Shown: positions 1 to 8,100, counted from the first letter of the stretch. The stretch is DNA of 12,362 bases from an uncultured Blautia sp. (GCA_934358405.1 CAKRKL010000059.1:1-12362), one strand, 5' to 3'. The notes: generated from the sequence alone by a model not told the origin. Made by a program: numbers and translations.

Positions 1-1598
1 TTCTCACCTGTGATAAACTGAAGCGCAAGCTCTTTTACTCGTGTCTCGCAGGTTCCGCCATATCCAAGCTCTGCTTTTGCAGAAGACTCTTCAGCAGTCA
101 GATAAGTAACCGGTGCTCTGTCGTATGGAGAAATAGAATCCTCTCCGCCATTGGCATCAGACTCAACCCAGTATTTTCCTTCATAGTAACCTTTTTCAGC
201 ATTCCACCATGGCTCCGGATTAGAAGCAACCTCAAGCATTGCGTTGAAATCAATCGGGTTAAATGGAATACCGGTTCTGCAAACGCTAGAAGAGGTAAGT
301 CCATACTCAGCGGATTTTGTTGCAGGTGTTGCATCGTTCAGAATATCATCTACGAAAGTCTTAGTTCCATCAGTTTCTGTATAGGTTTCGCCTTCAACAC
401 CCCAGTTCATAAGGTTTACCATCTCATCAGAATACTGATAGTCGATCATTGCTACTGCATATTCCGGATGCTCGGTTTCTGCACTGATATAAATACCCAT
501 ATTTGCATTCAGAGATTTTGCAGCCTGTCTGGAACCCCATTTCCAGGCAGTACCATACTCTGTATTCTCCGGAAGATATGCAAGACCCCATTCCATATTT
601 TCATCTGTCTTAGCAGCATTCCAGCTCGCTACAGATCCAGACCAAAGTGTCGGGCAAATACCGCCAACATTTGTGGTAGCCTTTGTCTGACCCTGATTGA
701 AGTCTGCTGTTGCAAACTCAGGATCAATATATCCAGCCTCATATAAGCTGTTCAGATATTTCAGGCACTCACGGAAGTTATCCTCGATCGGTCCAAATAC
801 CCATTCCTCACCATTGTAGTACAGGCAGTCCCATGTATGGAAAATTCCAACAAATCCACGGTACAGGGAATAATCTTTTGTGTTGTTGATAATAACATAA
901 TCAAGATCAAGTGATCCATCGTCAATCTTTGCCTGCATGTCAGAGCAAAGCTGTGTAAACTCATCCAGTGTAGCAGCCGGCTGCCAGCCGTTTTCCTTAA
1001 GAAGATCAAAACGATATGCAAATGCTGTGAAGGACTGTGCTCCCTGGATATCATCTGGGTTGTAGAAGCCATCCATAAAGTAATACATGGATCCGTCCTC
1101 ATTCTTTGCGAAATTCTCGCCACCGTTTGTCTCTTTCATATATTCCGGATAGTAAACCATATAATCGGAATAATCAGCAAGATTTAATAAGGTTCCGTCC
1201 TCGCCGTACTCATTGACAGCTGATCCCTTTGTTACAGTGGCAATATCCGGAACAGAACCGGACTGAAGTACAACCAGCTCATTTGCCGTATAGTCCGTTG
1301 CAGGTGTTCTTGTCCATGTGATGTCAAGCTTGCAGCCAAGGTAATTTTCCATAGCCTCCTGCCATTTTTCCTGAACCAGTGTTCCATCAGAAGACTGCTG
1401 ATAATCTGCGATGCTTACTTCCAGATGTAAGGTTCCGTCCTCAAGCTCCGGAAGCTCAATGCCGTTATCTGCAGCTGTTGCTTTTGGTGCTGAATCCCCT
1501 GCCCATACAGCAGTTGTTCCTATGGTTGTGAAAAGTCCTGCAGCCATTGCTACTGACATTCCCATAGCGGTAAGTCTTTTGGTGGTTTCTCTCTTCAT
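1..1598 (-). CDS. Extracellular sugar-binding protein of an ABC transporter (3' end cut by window edge)
   Basis: This is an open frame of 532 codons from an ATG at 1598 to the left window edge, so the C-terminus is missing. A GGAGGAAAT ribosome binding site lies just upstream of the ATG. The N-terminus is a clear export signal: a basic start (MKRETTKR), a hydrophobic core, then a signal-peptidase-I-like site near TTAVWA-GDS at about residues 29-35. No cysteine is present there, so it has no lipobox. The mature part reads like the LplA/LipO group of oligosaccharide-binding proteins, for example LYEAGYIDPEF in mid-protein and EYAVAMIDYQYSDE further on. The expected role is to capture an oligosaccharide outside the membrane and hand it to the two permeases encoded immediately upstream. 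It is the last visible gene of that operon, 98 nt after the lplC-like permease. The lack of a lipid anchor is unusual for a Gram-positive binding protein. The family is clear, the ligand unknown. Confidence 0.9.
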   Translation of the reverse strand, partial: MKRETTKRLTAMGMSVAMAAGLFTTIGTTAVWAGDSAPKATAADNGIELPELEDGTLHLEVSIADYQQSSDGTLVQEKWQEAMENYLGCKLDITWTRTPATDYTANELVVLQSGSVPDIATVTKGSAVNEYGEDGTLLNLADYSDYMVYYPEYMKETNGGENFAKNEDGSMYYFMDGFYNPDDIQGAQSFTAFAYRFDLLKENGWQPAATLDEFTQLCSDMQAKIDDGSLDLDYVIINNTKDYSLYRGFVGIFHTWDCLYYNGEEWVFGPIEDNFRECLKYLNSLYEAGYIDPEFATADFNQGQTKATTNVGGICPTLWSGSVASWNAAKTDENMEWGLAYLPENTEYGTAWKWGSRQAAKSLNANMGIYISAETEHPEYAVAMIDYQYSDEMVNLMNWGVEGETYTETDGTKTFVDDILNDATPATKSAEYGLTSSSVCRTGIPFNPIDFNAMLEVASNPEPWWNAEKGYYEGKYWVESDANGGEDSISPYDRAPVTYLTAEESSAKAELGYGGTCETRVKELALQFITGE

Positions 1599-1660
1599 AA
1601 TTTCCTCCATTTTCTTTTGTAGACATTGTTGAATAGTAAACGTGTGTCTTTTATTTATAA

Positions 1661-1682
1661 GGAAAGCTGTCCCCCAGCTTCC
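1661..1682 (-). promoter_or_regulatory. Intercistronic stem-loop between permease and binding-protein genes
   Basis: The arms GGAAAGCTG (1661-1669) and CAGCTTCC (1675-1682) pair with one bulged A around a 5-nt loop. On the minus-strand transcript the stem sits 14 nt after the lplC-like stop codon. It is followed by an A/U-rich stretch without a proper U-tract, so it is more likely an mRNA-stability or processing element, or a leaky terminator, than a full stop. The rest of the 98-nt gap holds only the ribosome binding site of the binding-protein gene. No convincing promoter was seen there. Confidence 0.5.
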
Positions 1683-1696
1683 GTATAATCTGAATA

Positions 1697-2602
1697 TCAG
1701 CCCTTAACAGCTCCTACCTGTACGCCCTGTGCAAAGTATTTCTGGATGAACGGATATACCAGAAGAATTGGTCCTATGGTTGCGATTACGCAGGCATACT
1801 GTACATTCAGACTGTTTAGGTTACCATTACTGATCATCTGCTGTGCATCACTCATGTTTGCAGTACCGGATGTAAATACAATTTTTCTAAGAAGCATCTG
1901 AATCGGCTGTTTTGCAGGATCCTTAATGTAAAGAAGTGCTTCATAGTAGCTGTTCCATACGCCAACAACGGAAAACAGACCGAAGGTTGCGTACAATGCT
2001 TTTGAAAGGGGCACATAAATCTTTGTAAGAATCTGGAACTCACTGGCTCCGTCAATTCGGGCGGCTTCCCTGATCTCCGGGGAAATTCCCTGATAGAACG
2101 AACGATAAATGAAAATATTGTAAGCACTTACCGCATTTGGCAAAATCAGTGACCACCAGCTGTCATACAAGCCCATATTTTGAATCAACAGGTAAGTAGG
2201 AACTGTACCACCACTGAAAAACATAGTGATCAGCAGGATAATGGACAATGGTTTTCTCAGTACGAATTCCGGTGCCATCATAACGTAAGCCATAAGAGAA
2301 TTCAAAACCAGGCTGACGATCATAGTTCCCACTGCAATTACAATCGTATTCCAGTAAGCTCCCAGTATATTCTCATCCTTGAATAAGGCTTTGTATCCGT
2401 CCAGATGAAATTCCTTTGGAAAGAAGGTAACCTGACCGGTTGTGATCATGCGGTTGCTAGACAGTGAAGTGGCAATTACATTCAGGAACGGATATAGAAA
2501 TATAATCGCTACAATGATCATGAACACAATGAGGAACACGTCAAATGCTCTGCTGCCAATATGTATTTTGTTATTCTGTTTTTTTGCTTTTCCAAATGAC
2601 AT
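1697..2602 (-). CDS. lplC: Carbohydrate ABC transporter permease, LplC/YtcP type (MalG-like)
   Basis: This 301-residue inner-membrane protein is one of the two channel subunits of an oligosaccharide importer. About six hydrophobic segments are visible, around residues 20-45, 85-110, 118-140, 150-170, 203-222 and 268-288. The cytoplasmic EAA loop that docks with the ATPase is intact: EAARIDGAS at 179-187, followed by the expected YVPLSKA. The segment MFFSGGTVPTYLL at 127-139 is typical of the LplC/YtcP branch. The ATG at 2602 has a strong AGGAGG site whose first bases overlap the stop codon of the upstream permease. Only 12 nt separate the two genes, so translation is probably coupled. No ATPase gene lies in the window. 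Transporters of this family usually borrow a shared MsmX-type ATPase. The symbol reflects family, not proven orthology. Confidence 0.93.
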   Translation of the reverse strand: MSFGKAKKQNNKIHIGSRAFDVFLIVFMIIVAIIFLYPFLNVIATSLSSNRMITTGQVTFFPKEFHLDGYKALFKDENILGAYWNTIVIAVGTMIVSLVLNSLMAYVMMAPEFVLRKPLSIILLITMFFSGGTVPTYLLIQNMGLYDSWWSLILPNAVSAYNIFIYRSFYQGISPEIREAARIDGASEFQILTKIYVPLSKALYATFGLFSVVGVWNSYYEALLYIKDPAKQPIQMLLRKIVFTSGTANMSDAQQMISNGNLNSLNVQYACVIATIGPILLVYPFIQKYFAQGVQVGAVKG

Positions 2603-2614
2603 GAATTTTTCCTC

Positions 2615-3571
2615 CTACCACAAACTGTTTTCCGGGTTGATTTTCCTGGTAATCATGTTTGCTCCAAATACCAGAGCAAAACCAATGACTGAAATAAACA
2701 GGTTTACGGCTGTTGCATACGAGAATTTACCTTCCACGATACCTTTCTGGTAAACAAAGGTTCCGATTACTTCCAGCTGACTTCTGTTTGTGTCGTTCTG
2801 CATCAGAAGGATCTTGGTATAATCACTGTTCAGCACATTTCCAAGATTCATGATCAGAAGAATCGTAGTGGTTGGCTTAATAGTCGGCCAGATAATATTT
2901 TTGATTTTCTGCCAGCGGTTTGCACCGTCAATATTGGCTACATCATACAAGGTTACATCGACATTGGATAATGCAGACAAATACATAATGGAACTCCATC
3001 CTACTGTCTGCCATACCTGTGAGCCGAGATATAAAGGAAGGAAATACTGGCTTCCATTATTCATGTCCACTCTCGCCATTCCCAAAAGATCTCTCACATC
3101 GTTGAAAAGTCCGGTAGTAGAGCCAAATCCATTTAACATAGAGCAGATAACTACTACAGAAAGGAAATGAGGAATATAAGAAATTGTCTGTACCGCACTT
3201 TTAAATACCTTTCCTCTTAACTCATTCAGCAGAATAGCAAAAATAATTGCCGCCGGAAACGTAAATAACAAATTCAGAACTCCAATTTTCAGCGTATTCC
3301 ATATAATCTGTCCACTGTTTACATTTTTAAAAAATTTGATAAAATTTTTCAGTACAGGCTCCAGCCAGTTACTGCCCCAGACACCTTTTGATGCTTTATA
3401 ATTCTTAAATGCGATCAGAATTCCGTACATTGGAACATATTTGAAAATGATCAGCATGATCAGCGGTGCCAGTGCCATAATGCAAAGGGCTTTCTGTTTC
3501 CATAGCAGTTGCCAGAATGTTTTTTTCTTTGCCGCATATGGAATGGATGTGGTGTTTGACCTTTTCGCCAT
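2615..3571 (-). CDS. lplB: Carbohydrate ABC transporter permease, LplB type (MalF-like)
   Basis: This 318-residue membrane protein is the partner of the LplC-like permease and the first gene of the transporter operon. The N-terminus is basic (KKKTFW, then a WKQK patch) and is followed by the segment APLIMLIIFKYVPMYGILIAFKNY at 35-58, characteristic of LplB. Further hydrophobic segments lie near 93-115, 128-147, 183-201, 232-248 and 289-306. The EAA loop is present but degenerate: DVANIDGANRW at 210-220, with the usual Glu-Ala-Ala start changed to Asp-Val-Ala, then WPTIKP. The protein ends in NPENSLW, as LplB proteins commonly end in a short ENSLW-like tail. The ATG at 3571 has a GGAAGGAGAG ribosome binding site. 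The gene diverges from the histidine kinase gene, and a sigma-A-like promoter lies about 40-70 nt upstream. The symbol reflects family only, and the transported sugar is not identifiable from sequence. Confidence 0.93.
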   Translation of the reverse strand: MAKRSNTTSIPYAAKKKTFWQLLWKQKALCIMALAPLIMLIIFKYVPMYGILIAFKNYKASKGVWGSNWLEPVLKNFIKFFKNVNSGQIIWNTLKIGVLNLLFTFPAAIIFAILLNELRGKVFKSAVQTISYIPHFLSVVVICSMLNGFGSTTGLFNDVRDLLGMARVDMNNGSQYFLPLYLGSQVWQTVGWSSIMYLSALSNVDVTLYDVANIDGANRWQKIKNIIWPTIKPTTTILLIMNLGNVLNSDYTKILLMQNDTNRSQLEVIGTFVYQKGIVEGKFSYATAVNLFISVIGFALVFGANMITRKINPENSLW

Positions 3572-3610
3572 ATTTCTCTCTCCTTCCGGTCTTGTGTTTC
3601 TGATGTAATT

Positions 3611-3639
3611 ATTGTATTGTATAAATCGCAGTGTTTGAA
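3611..3639 (-). promoter_or_regulatory. Candidate promoter of the transporter operon
   Basis: Read on the minus strand, TTCAAA (3634-3639) is separated by 17 bp from TACAAT (3611-3616), matching sigma-A hexamers in 4 and 5 of 6 positions. A second overlapping TACAAT lies at 3616-3621. Transcription would begin near 3604 and leave a leader of about 33 nt that contains the ribosome binding site. The modest -35 box fits activator dependence. Confidence 0.55.
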
Positions 3640-3654
3640 TGGAAGATTCATAAT

Positions 3655-3683
3655 TTTTTCATGTATATTTTACATTTTTTTCA
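3655..3683. promoter_or_regulatory. Candidate operator: paired TTTTTCA boxes, 22 bp apart
   Basis: TTTTTCA occurs at 3655-3661 and again at 3677-3683 on the plus strand. Between them lies the inverted repeat ATGTA-TATTT-TACAT (3661-3675). Direct repeats about two helical turns apart are the classic target layout for AraC-type DNA-binding domains. The same arrangement (boxes 21 bp apart) occurs before the esterase gene at 11163-11190. The site lies 15 bp upstream of the transporter -35 box, on the side where an activator would bind. The assignment to the adjacent regulator is inference. Confidence 0.45.
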
Positions 3684-3734
3684 GAGTTTTTCCGCTAAAC
3701 ATGGAATATTCTCAGATTTGTCCAATAATTTTCC

Positions 3735-3765
3735 ATGACACCCTGTAAAGAATTTATTGTAAAAT
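3735..3765 (+). promoter_or_regulatory. Weak candidate promoter of the sensor-kinase operon
   Basis: ATGACA (3735-3740, 5 of 6 to TTGACA) is followed after 19 bp by TAAAAT (3760-3765). An overlapping TATGAT at 3765-3770 is an alternative -10. Either would start transcription near 3772-3777, downstream of the ATG at 3766. That supports the kinase start at 3793. Confidence 0.35.
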
Positions 3766-3792
3766 ATGATTAAGAAAGGACAGGCATTATAT

Positions 3793-5661
3793 ATGAAAAA
3801 ACACAAAACCATCCTGCTTCCCCTTGGACGGCAGTTTTCTATTATCTTAGTATTATTTATTGTCTGCACGGCAGGCATTACACTATACAACACTCAGGAT
3901 TACGTTCAATTACAGACTGACTTTCTTAGCAGCAGTCTGGACTCTTACTCCTCACAGCTTGCAAAAAATACCCAGGAAGCCTACGATAGCTACGAAAATA
4001 TATGCTATAGCGTAGCATACAGCTCTGTAGTTCAGGATTTTCTCAGCAGTAAGAACAGACAGAGTTCCTATGAAGCTTATCAGGAGCTGCGAACACAGCT
4101 GGAAAACACCTTTCTTCTGAATCCATATATTTCTGACATTGCAGTTTACGGACAGGACGGTACCTTTGCCTCCCTTGGAGGATCTGCATTCAGCTACAAG
4201 CCCTTTGCCGATAAGCTTGAGGAAACCTCGTTTCCCTACTGCACCGTTGGCACCTCCTTAATAAACGGAACTAACTGCCATATCCTTGCCATGCCCATCT
4301 GTACCTTAGGTACCGGACAGAGCCAGCGCCTTGGCATCCTTTTTCTGGCCATTGACATTAATCATCTGCTTAGCAACTCTATGACCAATATGAATAGCCA
4401 GAAGCTTTATGAACCGGAAATCCTGTTTACAAATGCACAGCAAGAGCTGATTTATGGAACGAGAAGCCTTTACCGTGCCGTTCTTAGCACCCCCACACCT
4501 CAGTCTGAAACAGATACCTACGAAGTAAAGGCAAACAGCTCCCCGGTAACCTATATCGCAAAATGCTATTCCTTTCGCAAGCTTGGGCTTTCCCTTTATG
4601 TGCTTGTAGACAAAAGTCAGCTAACCAGCCAGATCCAGACTATTTCCTTGCGTCAGTTTCTCGCTACAGGTGCTATACTTCTGCTGGTTTTCCTCTTTGT
4701 AACCTTCCTTTACAAGCCATTTTTGGATTCGCTGAAGCAGCTGATTGATTTTATGAAAAGTATTTCTGCCGGAAACAGAAAAGCAATCAGAAAAGGTGCC
4801 CAGATTCATCAGGGCTTAATCGGATCTACTGAAATCAACGATATTTTTAACGCATTTAACGAAATGCTGATCAAAACCGAAGAACTGAATCATACCATTT
4901 TTGATTCCTATACCAGAATGTATGAATTGGAAGCCAACAACCGCAAAACAGAAATTGCATTTCTGCGAAGCCAGATCAATCCGCACTTTCTTTACAATAC
5001 GCTTACCATGATCTGCGGTATGGCTGCGGAAGGCATGACTGATAAGATTATTCTGGTTACAGGTGCCCTTTCCCAGATTTTTCGATACAGCATTAAAGGG
5101 AACGACATGGTTTCTCTGCGGGAAGAGCTGGAAATCGTAAAATCTTATCTGATGATCCAAAAAGAACGCTTCGCAGACCGCTTCACCATTGAATATAATT
5201 TTTCTGATGATGCCTATGACTGCCTGATACCCAAAATGGTCATCCAGCCACTGGTAGAAAATGCAATTGTCCATGGACTGGAAAAAAGTCTGAAACCCGG
5301 TTCTATTCTGATCGGCGCCGGACGAAATCCCCGGCACGGTTATCTGGCCATCCGGATTTTTGATACCGGTGTGGGAATGTCTCCGGAAAAATTACAGGAA
5401 CTGCGCCATTCCATTGCGGCTTCCGTTCATGACAAAACCGGAGATGCTTCTGCTGATCTGGCAAAAATGGATGCGCAGAATCACGACAGCATCGGAATTC
5501 TAAATGTCAATAGCCGTATGGTGCTTTATTATGGAGCTGACTACACTCTTCTCATTGACTCTGAGGAAGGTGTGGGAACTAATATTCAGCTGCGGGTCCC
5601 TTATCAGACAAATGATTTTCACAAACATCATAACAGTTCACCCCTTCACCAGGGCATCTAA
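3793..5661 (+). CDS. Sensor histidine kinase, YesM family
   Basis: This is a 622-residue membrane sensor that autophosphorylates on histidine and passes the phosphate to the regulator encoded next. A first membrane segment (about 14-33) and a second (about 289-308) enclose some 250 extracellular residues, probably a Cache-like ligand-binding domain. A HAMP-like linker follows to about 365. The His_kinase domain has QINPHFLYNTL with the phosphoacceptor His398. The ATP-binding domain shows the N box LVENAIVHG (Asn490), the G1 box DTGVGMS (Asp524) and SIGILNVNSRM near 564-575. This layout, with the phosphoacceptor in NPHFLYN, is the YesM/LytS type typical of carbohydrate sensing in Firmicutes. 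The start at 3793 was preferred over the in-frame ATG at 3766 because AAAGGA at 3775-3780 precedes it and 3766 lies within a likely -10 region. The RR gene follows after 14 nt. Confidence 0.93.
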   Translation: MKKHKTILLPLGRQFSIILVLFIVCTAGITLYNTQDYVQLQTDFLSSSLDSYSSQLAKNTQEAYDSYENICYSVAYSSVVQDFLSSKNRQSSYEAYQELRTQLENTFLLNPYISDIAVYGQDGTFASLGGSAFSYKPFADKLEETSFPYCTVGTSLINGTNCHILAMPICTLGTGQSQRLGILFLAIDINHLLSNSMTNMNSQKLYEPEILFTNAQQELIYGTRSLYRAVLSTPTPQSETDTYEVKANSSPVTYIAKCYSFRKLGLSLYVLVDKSQLTSQIQTISLRQFLATGAILLLVFLFVTFLYKPFLDSLKQLIDFMKSISAGNRKAIRKGAQIHQGLIGSTEINDIFNAFNEMLIKTEELNHTIFDSYTRMYELEANNRKTEIAFLRSQINPHFLYNTLTMICGMAAEGMTDKIILVTGALSQIFRYSIKGNDMVSLREELEIVKSYLMIQKERFADRFTIEYNFSDDAYDCLIPKMVIQPLVENAIVHGLEKSLKPGSILIGAGRNPRHGYLAIRIFDTGVGMSPEKLQELRHSIAASVHDKTGDASADLAKMDAQNHDSIGILNVNSRMVLYYGADYTLLIDSEEGVGTNIQLRVPYQTNDFHKHHNSSPLHQGI

Positions 5662-5675
5662 AGGAGAATATTTAT

Positions 5676-6455
5676 ATGTATCAGGCAATTGTAATTGACG
5701 ATGAAAAATGGGTTGTAAAAAGTCTGATTGCTACCATCAAAAATCAGGACTATTTTGAAATCACCACAGAATTTTATGACGGCCTTTCCGGTCTTGAATA
5801 TATCCGTATTCATCAACCGGCCCTTGCATTTGTGGATGTAAGACTTCCTGGCATGGGTGGACTGGAAATTCTGCAGGCAGCTCATGCGGAAGGCTTATCA
5901 ACTCTTTTCATTATGATAAGTGGACATGCTGAATTTGCATATGCTCAGAAAGCAATGTTTCACAATGCGATCGGATACTGTCTAAAGCCATTTTCCCGAA
6001 GTGAGCTTATGGATTCCATGCAAAAGGCTTATCAGCTTCTTCAGGAGCAGGAGCAAAAAGCAGAAAATCAAGAAGTTTCTTTGGAAGAGCAGCCAAACAT
6101 TTTTCATCCTCAGCATCTTGTTTCTTCCCACAAGTCTGTGCAGATGATGATTGATTATACAGAAAAGCATTATCAGGAAGATATTTCCATACAAAATCTT
6201 GCAGAATACTGCAGTATCAATCCTAATTATGCCAGTCAGATTTTTCGTCAGGAAACAGGAGGAACCTTTGTCAGCTATCTGACCAGTCTGCGGATTGAAC
6301 ATGCTGCATGGCTTCTTGCACACAGTGACCAAACCGTATTTGCCATTGCCACTCAGGTTGGCTACAGTGACTATTTTTATTTTGCAAAGGTGTTCAAAAA
6401 AGTAAAAGGATGCACACCTACCGCTTATCGAAAGGATTCTGAAGAACATGTGTGA
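5676..6455 (+). CDS. Response regulator with AraC-type DNA-binding domain, YesN family
   Basis: This 259-residue transcription factor is the cognate partner of the kinase just upstream. The receiver domain (1-120) has the acidic pair at Asp8/Asp9, the phosphoacceptor Asp54 in FVDVRLPGMGG, the switch Ser82 (MISGHAEF) and the conserved Lys104 in CLKPF. A Glu/Gln-rich linker (about 120-150) leads to a C-terminal AraC/XylS domain (about 152-256) with two helix-turn-helix units, around QNLAEYCSINPNYASQIFRQ and IATQVGYSDYFYFAKVFKK. The ending GCTPTAYRK is typical of the family. AAGGAG lies 9 nt before the ATG. The last codons overlap the start of the downstream lipoprotein gene. It probably activates transport and glycosidase genes, and the paired TTTTTCA boxes at 3655-3683 and 11163-11190 are candidate targets. 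Confidence 0.94.
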   Translation: MYQAIVIDDEKWVVKSLIATIKNQDYFEITTEFYDGLSGLEYIRIHQPALAFVDVRLPGMGGLEILQAAHAEGLSTLFIMISGHAEFAYAQKAMFHNAIGYCLKPFSRSELMDSMQKAYQLLQEQEQKAENQEVSLEEQPNIFHPQHLVSSHKSVQMMIDYTEKHYQEDISIQNLAEYCSINPNYASQIFRQETGGTFVSYLTSLRIEHAAWLLAHSDQTVFAIATQVGYSDYFYFAKVFKKVKGCTPTAYRKDSEEHV

Positions 6456-8100
6456 TCTTATTTCTAAACAGTTATTGGGGGTTTCCATTGCAGCCGCTTT
6501 GATTTTCACAGCCACCGGCTGTGATTCCTCTTCAACTACTACAAAAATCAGCCGTCAGGCACTTCCTGAATCCATTCAGAATCTGTCCTTTGATGAGCAT
6601 TTAAATATCAGTGTTGGCTATTGGAATATTGAAGAGATGGAAAAAGCAGCCGAACCAGATGCTATGACTCAGTATATTGAAGATTTATTTAATATTACGC
6701 TGGAACCGGTGGCTGTAACCTGGTCAAATTACAAAGAGCGTTATCAGATTTTGAGTGCTACCGGAAGCCTTCCTGATGTTTTTGCCACATTAACACTTTC
6801 TTCCAACGACAATAATGACTCCGCAACCTTTTCTGATTTTATCAATACCGGAGTCATCCGTGCTCTGCCTGAGGATCTGACAGACTATCCGTGCCTGAAT
6901 GAGATTTTGAATTCTGTATCCTATACCCGATATACAGATGGCAAGTATTATGCCATTCCCCGTGTTTCCTTTCTGGATCCAGTTCTTGGTGCTACAGATG
7001 CTGCTATGCTGGTTCGCCGGGACTGGATGGATAGCCTTGGGATTTCCAATCCGGAAAGCTTTCAGGATTTTGCAGACATGACGATTGCTTTTGCAAAAAA
7101 TGATCCGGATGGAAATGGCATTGATGATACGCTCGGTTACAATGTTAATTCCATAAATGCACTTGGAAAATGGGTGATTCTTGGCATCGCTCCTGAATGC
7201 AATGTTTATTCCTGGACGGAAAATAACGGTTTCTATGTTCCTTCCTGGTCCACGGACGCATTCAAGCAAGTAGTAAAGGATTATCGCCTGCTGTACGAAG
7301 AGGGGGGGCTGGACCCTGATTTTTACACCAAATCCCCCTCTGCTGTTATGGATGACTTCGCAGCAGGACGGCTCGGTGCCCTGGAATATAAATCCTCCCC
7401 TTCTTCACTTATGGAATTAAAAAACAGATGGGATGCCTTGAATAATAAGTCCTTCGAGGACTGTGTGGATGTGCTTCCTGTTTTTCCCGCACCAGACGGG
7501 ATTCGATACAGTAATTCCTCCAGCAGCTTCTGGTCGGAATCTTATATTTCTTCGGATGTAGACGATACAAAAGCAAAGCGCATTCTTGCTCTATTTGAAT
7601 TTCTTCTTTCTGATGAAGGACAGGATTTCTGTCATTATGGATTAGAGGGAATTGATTATGAAAAGGATAAAGATGGAAATTATTCCTGCCTTCTGGATAC
7701 AAAAGGAGAAAGCCTTACCACAGCTCTTGCCAGAAAATATCCATCTTCTATTTTGTTTTCCGGTATTGCAACCTGGGGCGGAAGCTGGAAAGATTTTGAA
7801 GTCAATGATATGAATACCCTCCGTTATGGAAAATTTGCAACTATTCTTGCTTCTGAATCCGCCAATTACTGCAAGGAGCACACTACGCAGGTCAGCCGCC
7901 CTTATGCATTCATGAGCTATCCAAAAGAACCAACAGAGGAATTTAGCACCTCAAATGCATTTAAACAATTCATAAGCTGTATTATCGGAAATGACGATGC
8001 CGTAGACATGTGGGAAAATGTGTTAAAGCAAATGCGATCTGACGGACTGGACGAATATATTCAAAGGCAAAATGAAAATTTCGCAGAATCACAAAATTAA
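6448..8100 (+). CDS. Solute-binding lipoprotein (LplA-like) coupled to the two-component genes
   Basis: This 550-residue exported protein begins with a hydrophobic signal (QLLGVSIAAALIF) and a lipobox-like TATGC with Cys25. It should be lipid-anchored on the outer face of the membrane. A Ser/Thr-rich linker follows. The body is of the family-1 solute-binding/LplA type. It carries the acidic Asp-Pro-Asp-Gly-Asn-Gly-Ile-Asp-Asp loop at 219-227, a calcium-loop-like element common in this group, and YEEGGLDPDFYT near 285-297. Its ATG overlaps the regulator's stop by 8 nt, with AAAGGA 11 nt upstream, so it is translated as part of the kinase-regulator operon rather than with the permeases. It could feed the transporter, or act as a sensing co-receptor for the kinase, as binding proteins do in known three-component sugar sensors. 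It differs in sequence from the binding protein at 1-1598. Confidence 0.9.
   Translation: MCDLISKQLLGVSIAAALIFTATGCDSSSTTTKISRQALPESIQNLSFDEHLNISVGYWNIEEMEKAAEPDAMTQYIEDLFNITLEPVAVTWSNYKERYQILSATGSLPDVFATLTLSSNDNNDSATFSDFINTGVIRALPEDLTDYPCLNEILNSVSYTRYTDGKYYAIPRVSFLDPVLGATDAAMLVRRDWMDSLGISNPESFQDFADMTIAFAKNDPDGNGIDDTLGYNVNSINALGKWVILGIAPECNVYSWTENNGFYVPSWSTDAFKQVVKDYRLLYEEGGLDPDFYTKSPSAVMDDFAAGRLGALEYKSSPSSLMELKNRWDALNNKSFEDCVDVLPVFPAPDGIRYSNSSSSFWSESYISSDVDDTKAKRILALFEFLLSDEGQDFCHYGLEGIDYEKDKDGNYSCLLDTKGESLTTALARKYPSSILFSGIATWGGSWKDFEVNDMNTLRYGKFATILASESANYCKEHTTQVSRPYAFMSYPKEPTEEFSTSNAFKQFISCIIGNDDAVDMWENVLKQMRSDGLDEYIQRQNENFAESQN

Noticed and set aside
1632..1652. Possible CcpA (cre) site around GTAAACGTGTGTC before the binding-protein gene.
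   Set aside because: Only the AA-CG half matches the consensus and the other half fails at several fixed positions.
3345..3351. Additional TTTTTCA box inside the lplB-like gene.
   Set aside because: It is a single copy with no partner at 21-22 bp, in an A/T-rich coding stretch, so it is probably chance.
3766..3792. Earlier in-frame ATG for the histidine kinase at 3766, adding nine residues.
   Set aside because: No ribosome binding site precedes it, and it overlaps the likely -10 element. AAAGGA before 3793 favours the later start, although its spacing is somewhat long (12 nt).
4816..5337. Long open frame of 173 codons on the minus strand inside the kinase gene.
   Set aside because: It is antisense to the conserved kinase core and has no recognisable domain or supporting context.
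5982..6515. Open frame of 177 codons on the minus strand across the regulator and lipoprotein junction.
   Set aside because: It is antisense to two well-supported genes, and its composition (Cys, His and Ile rich) is that of a shadow frame.
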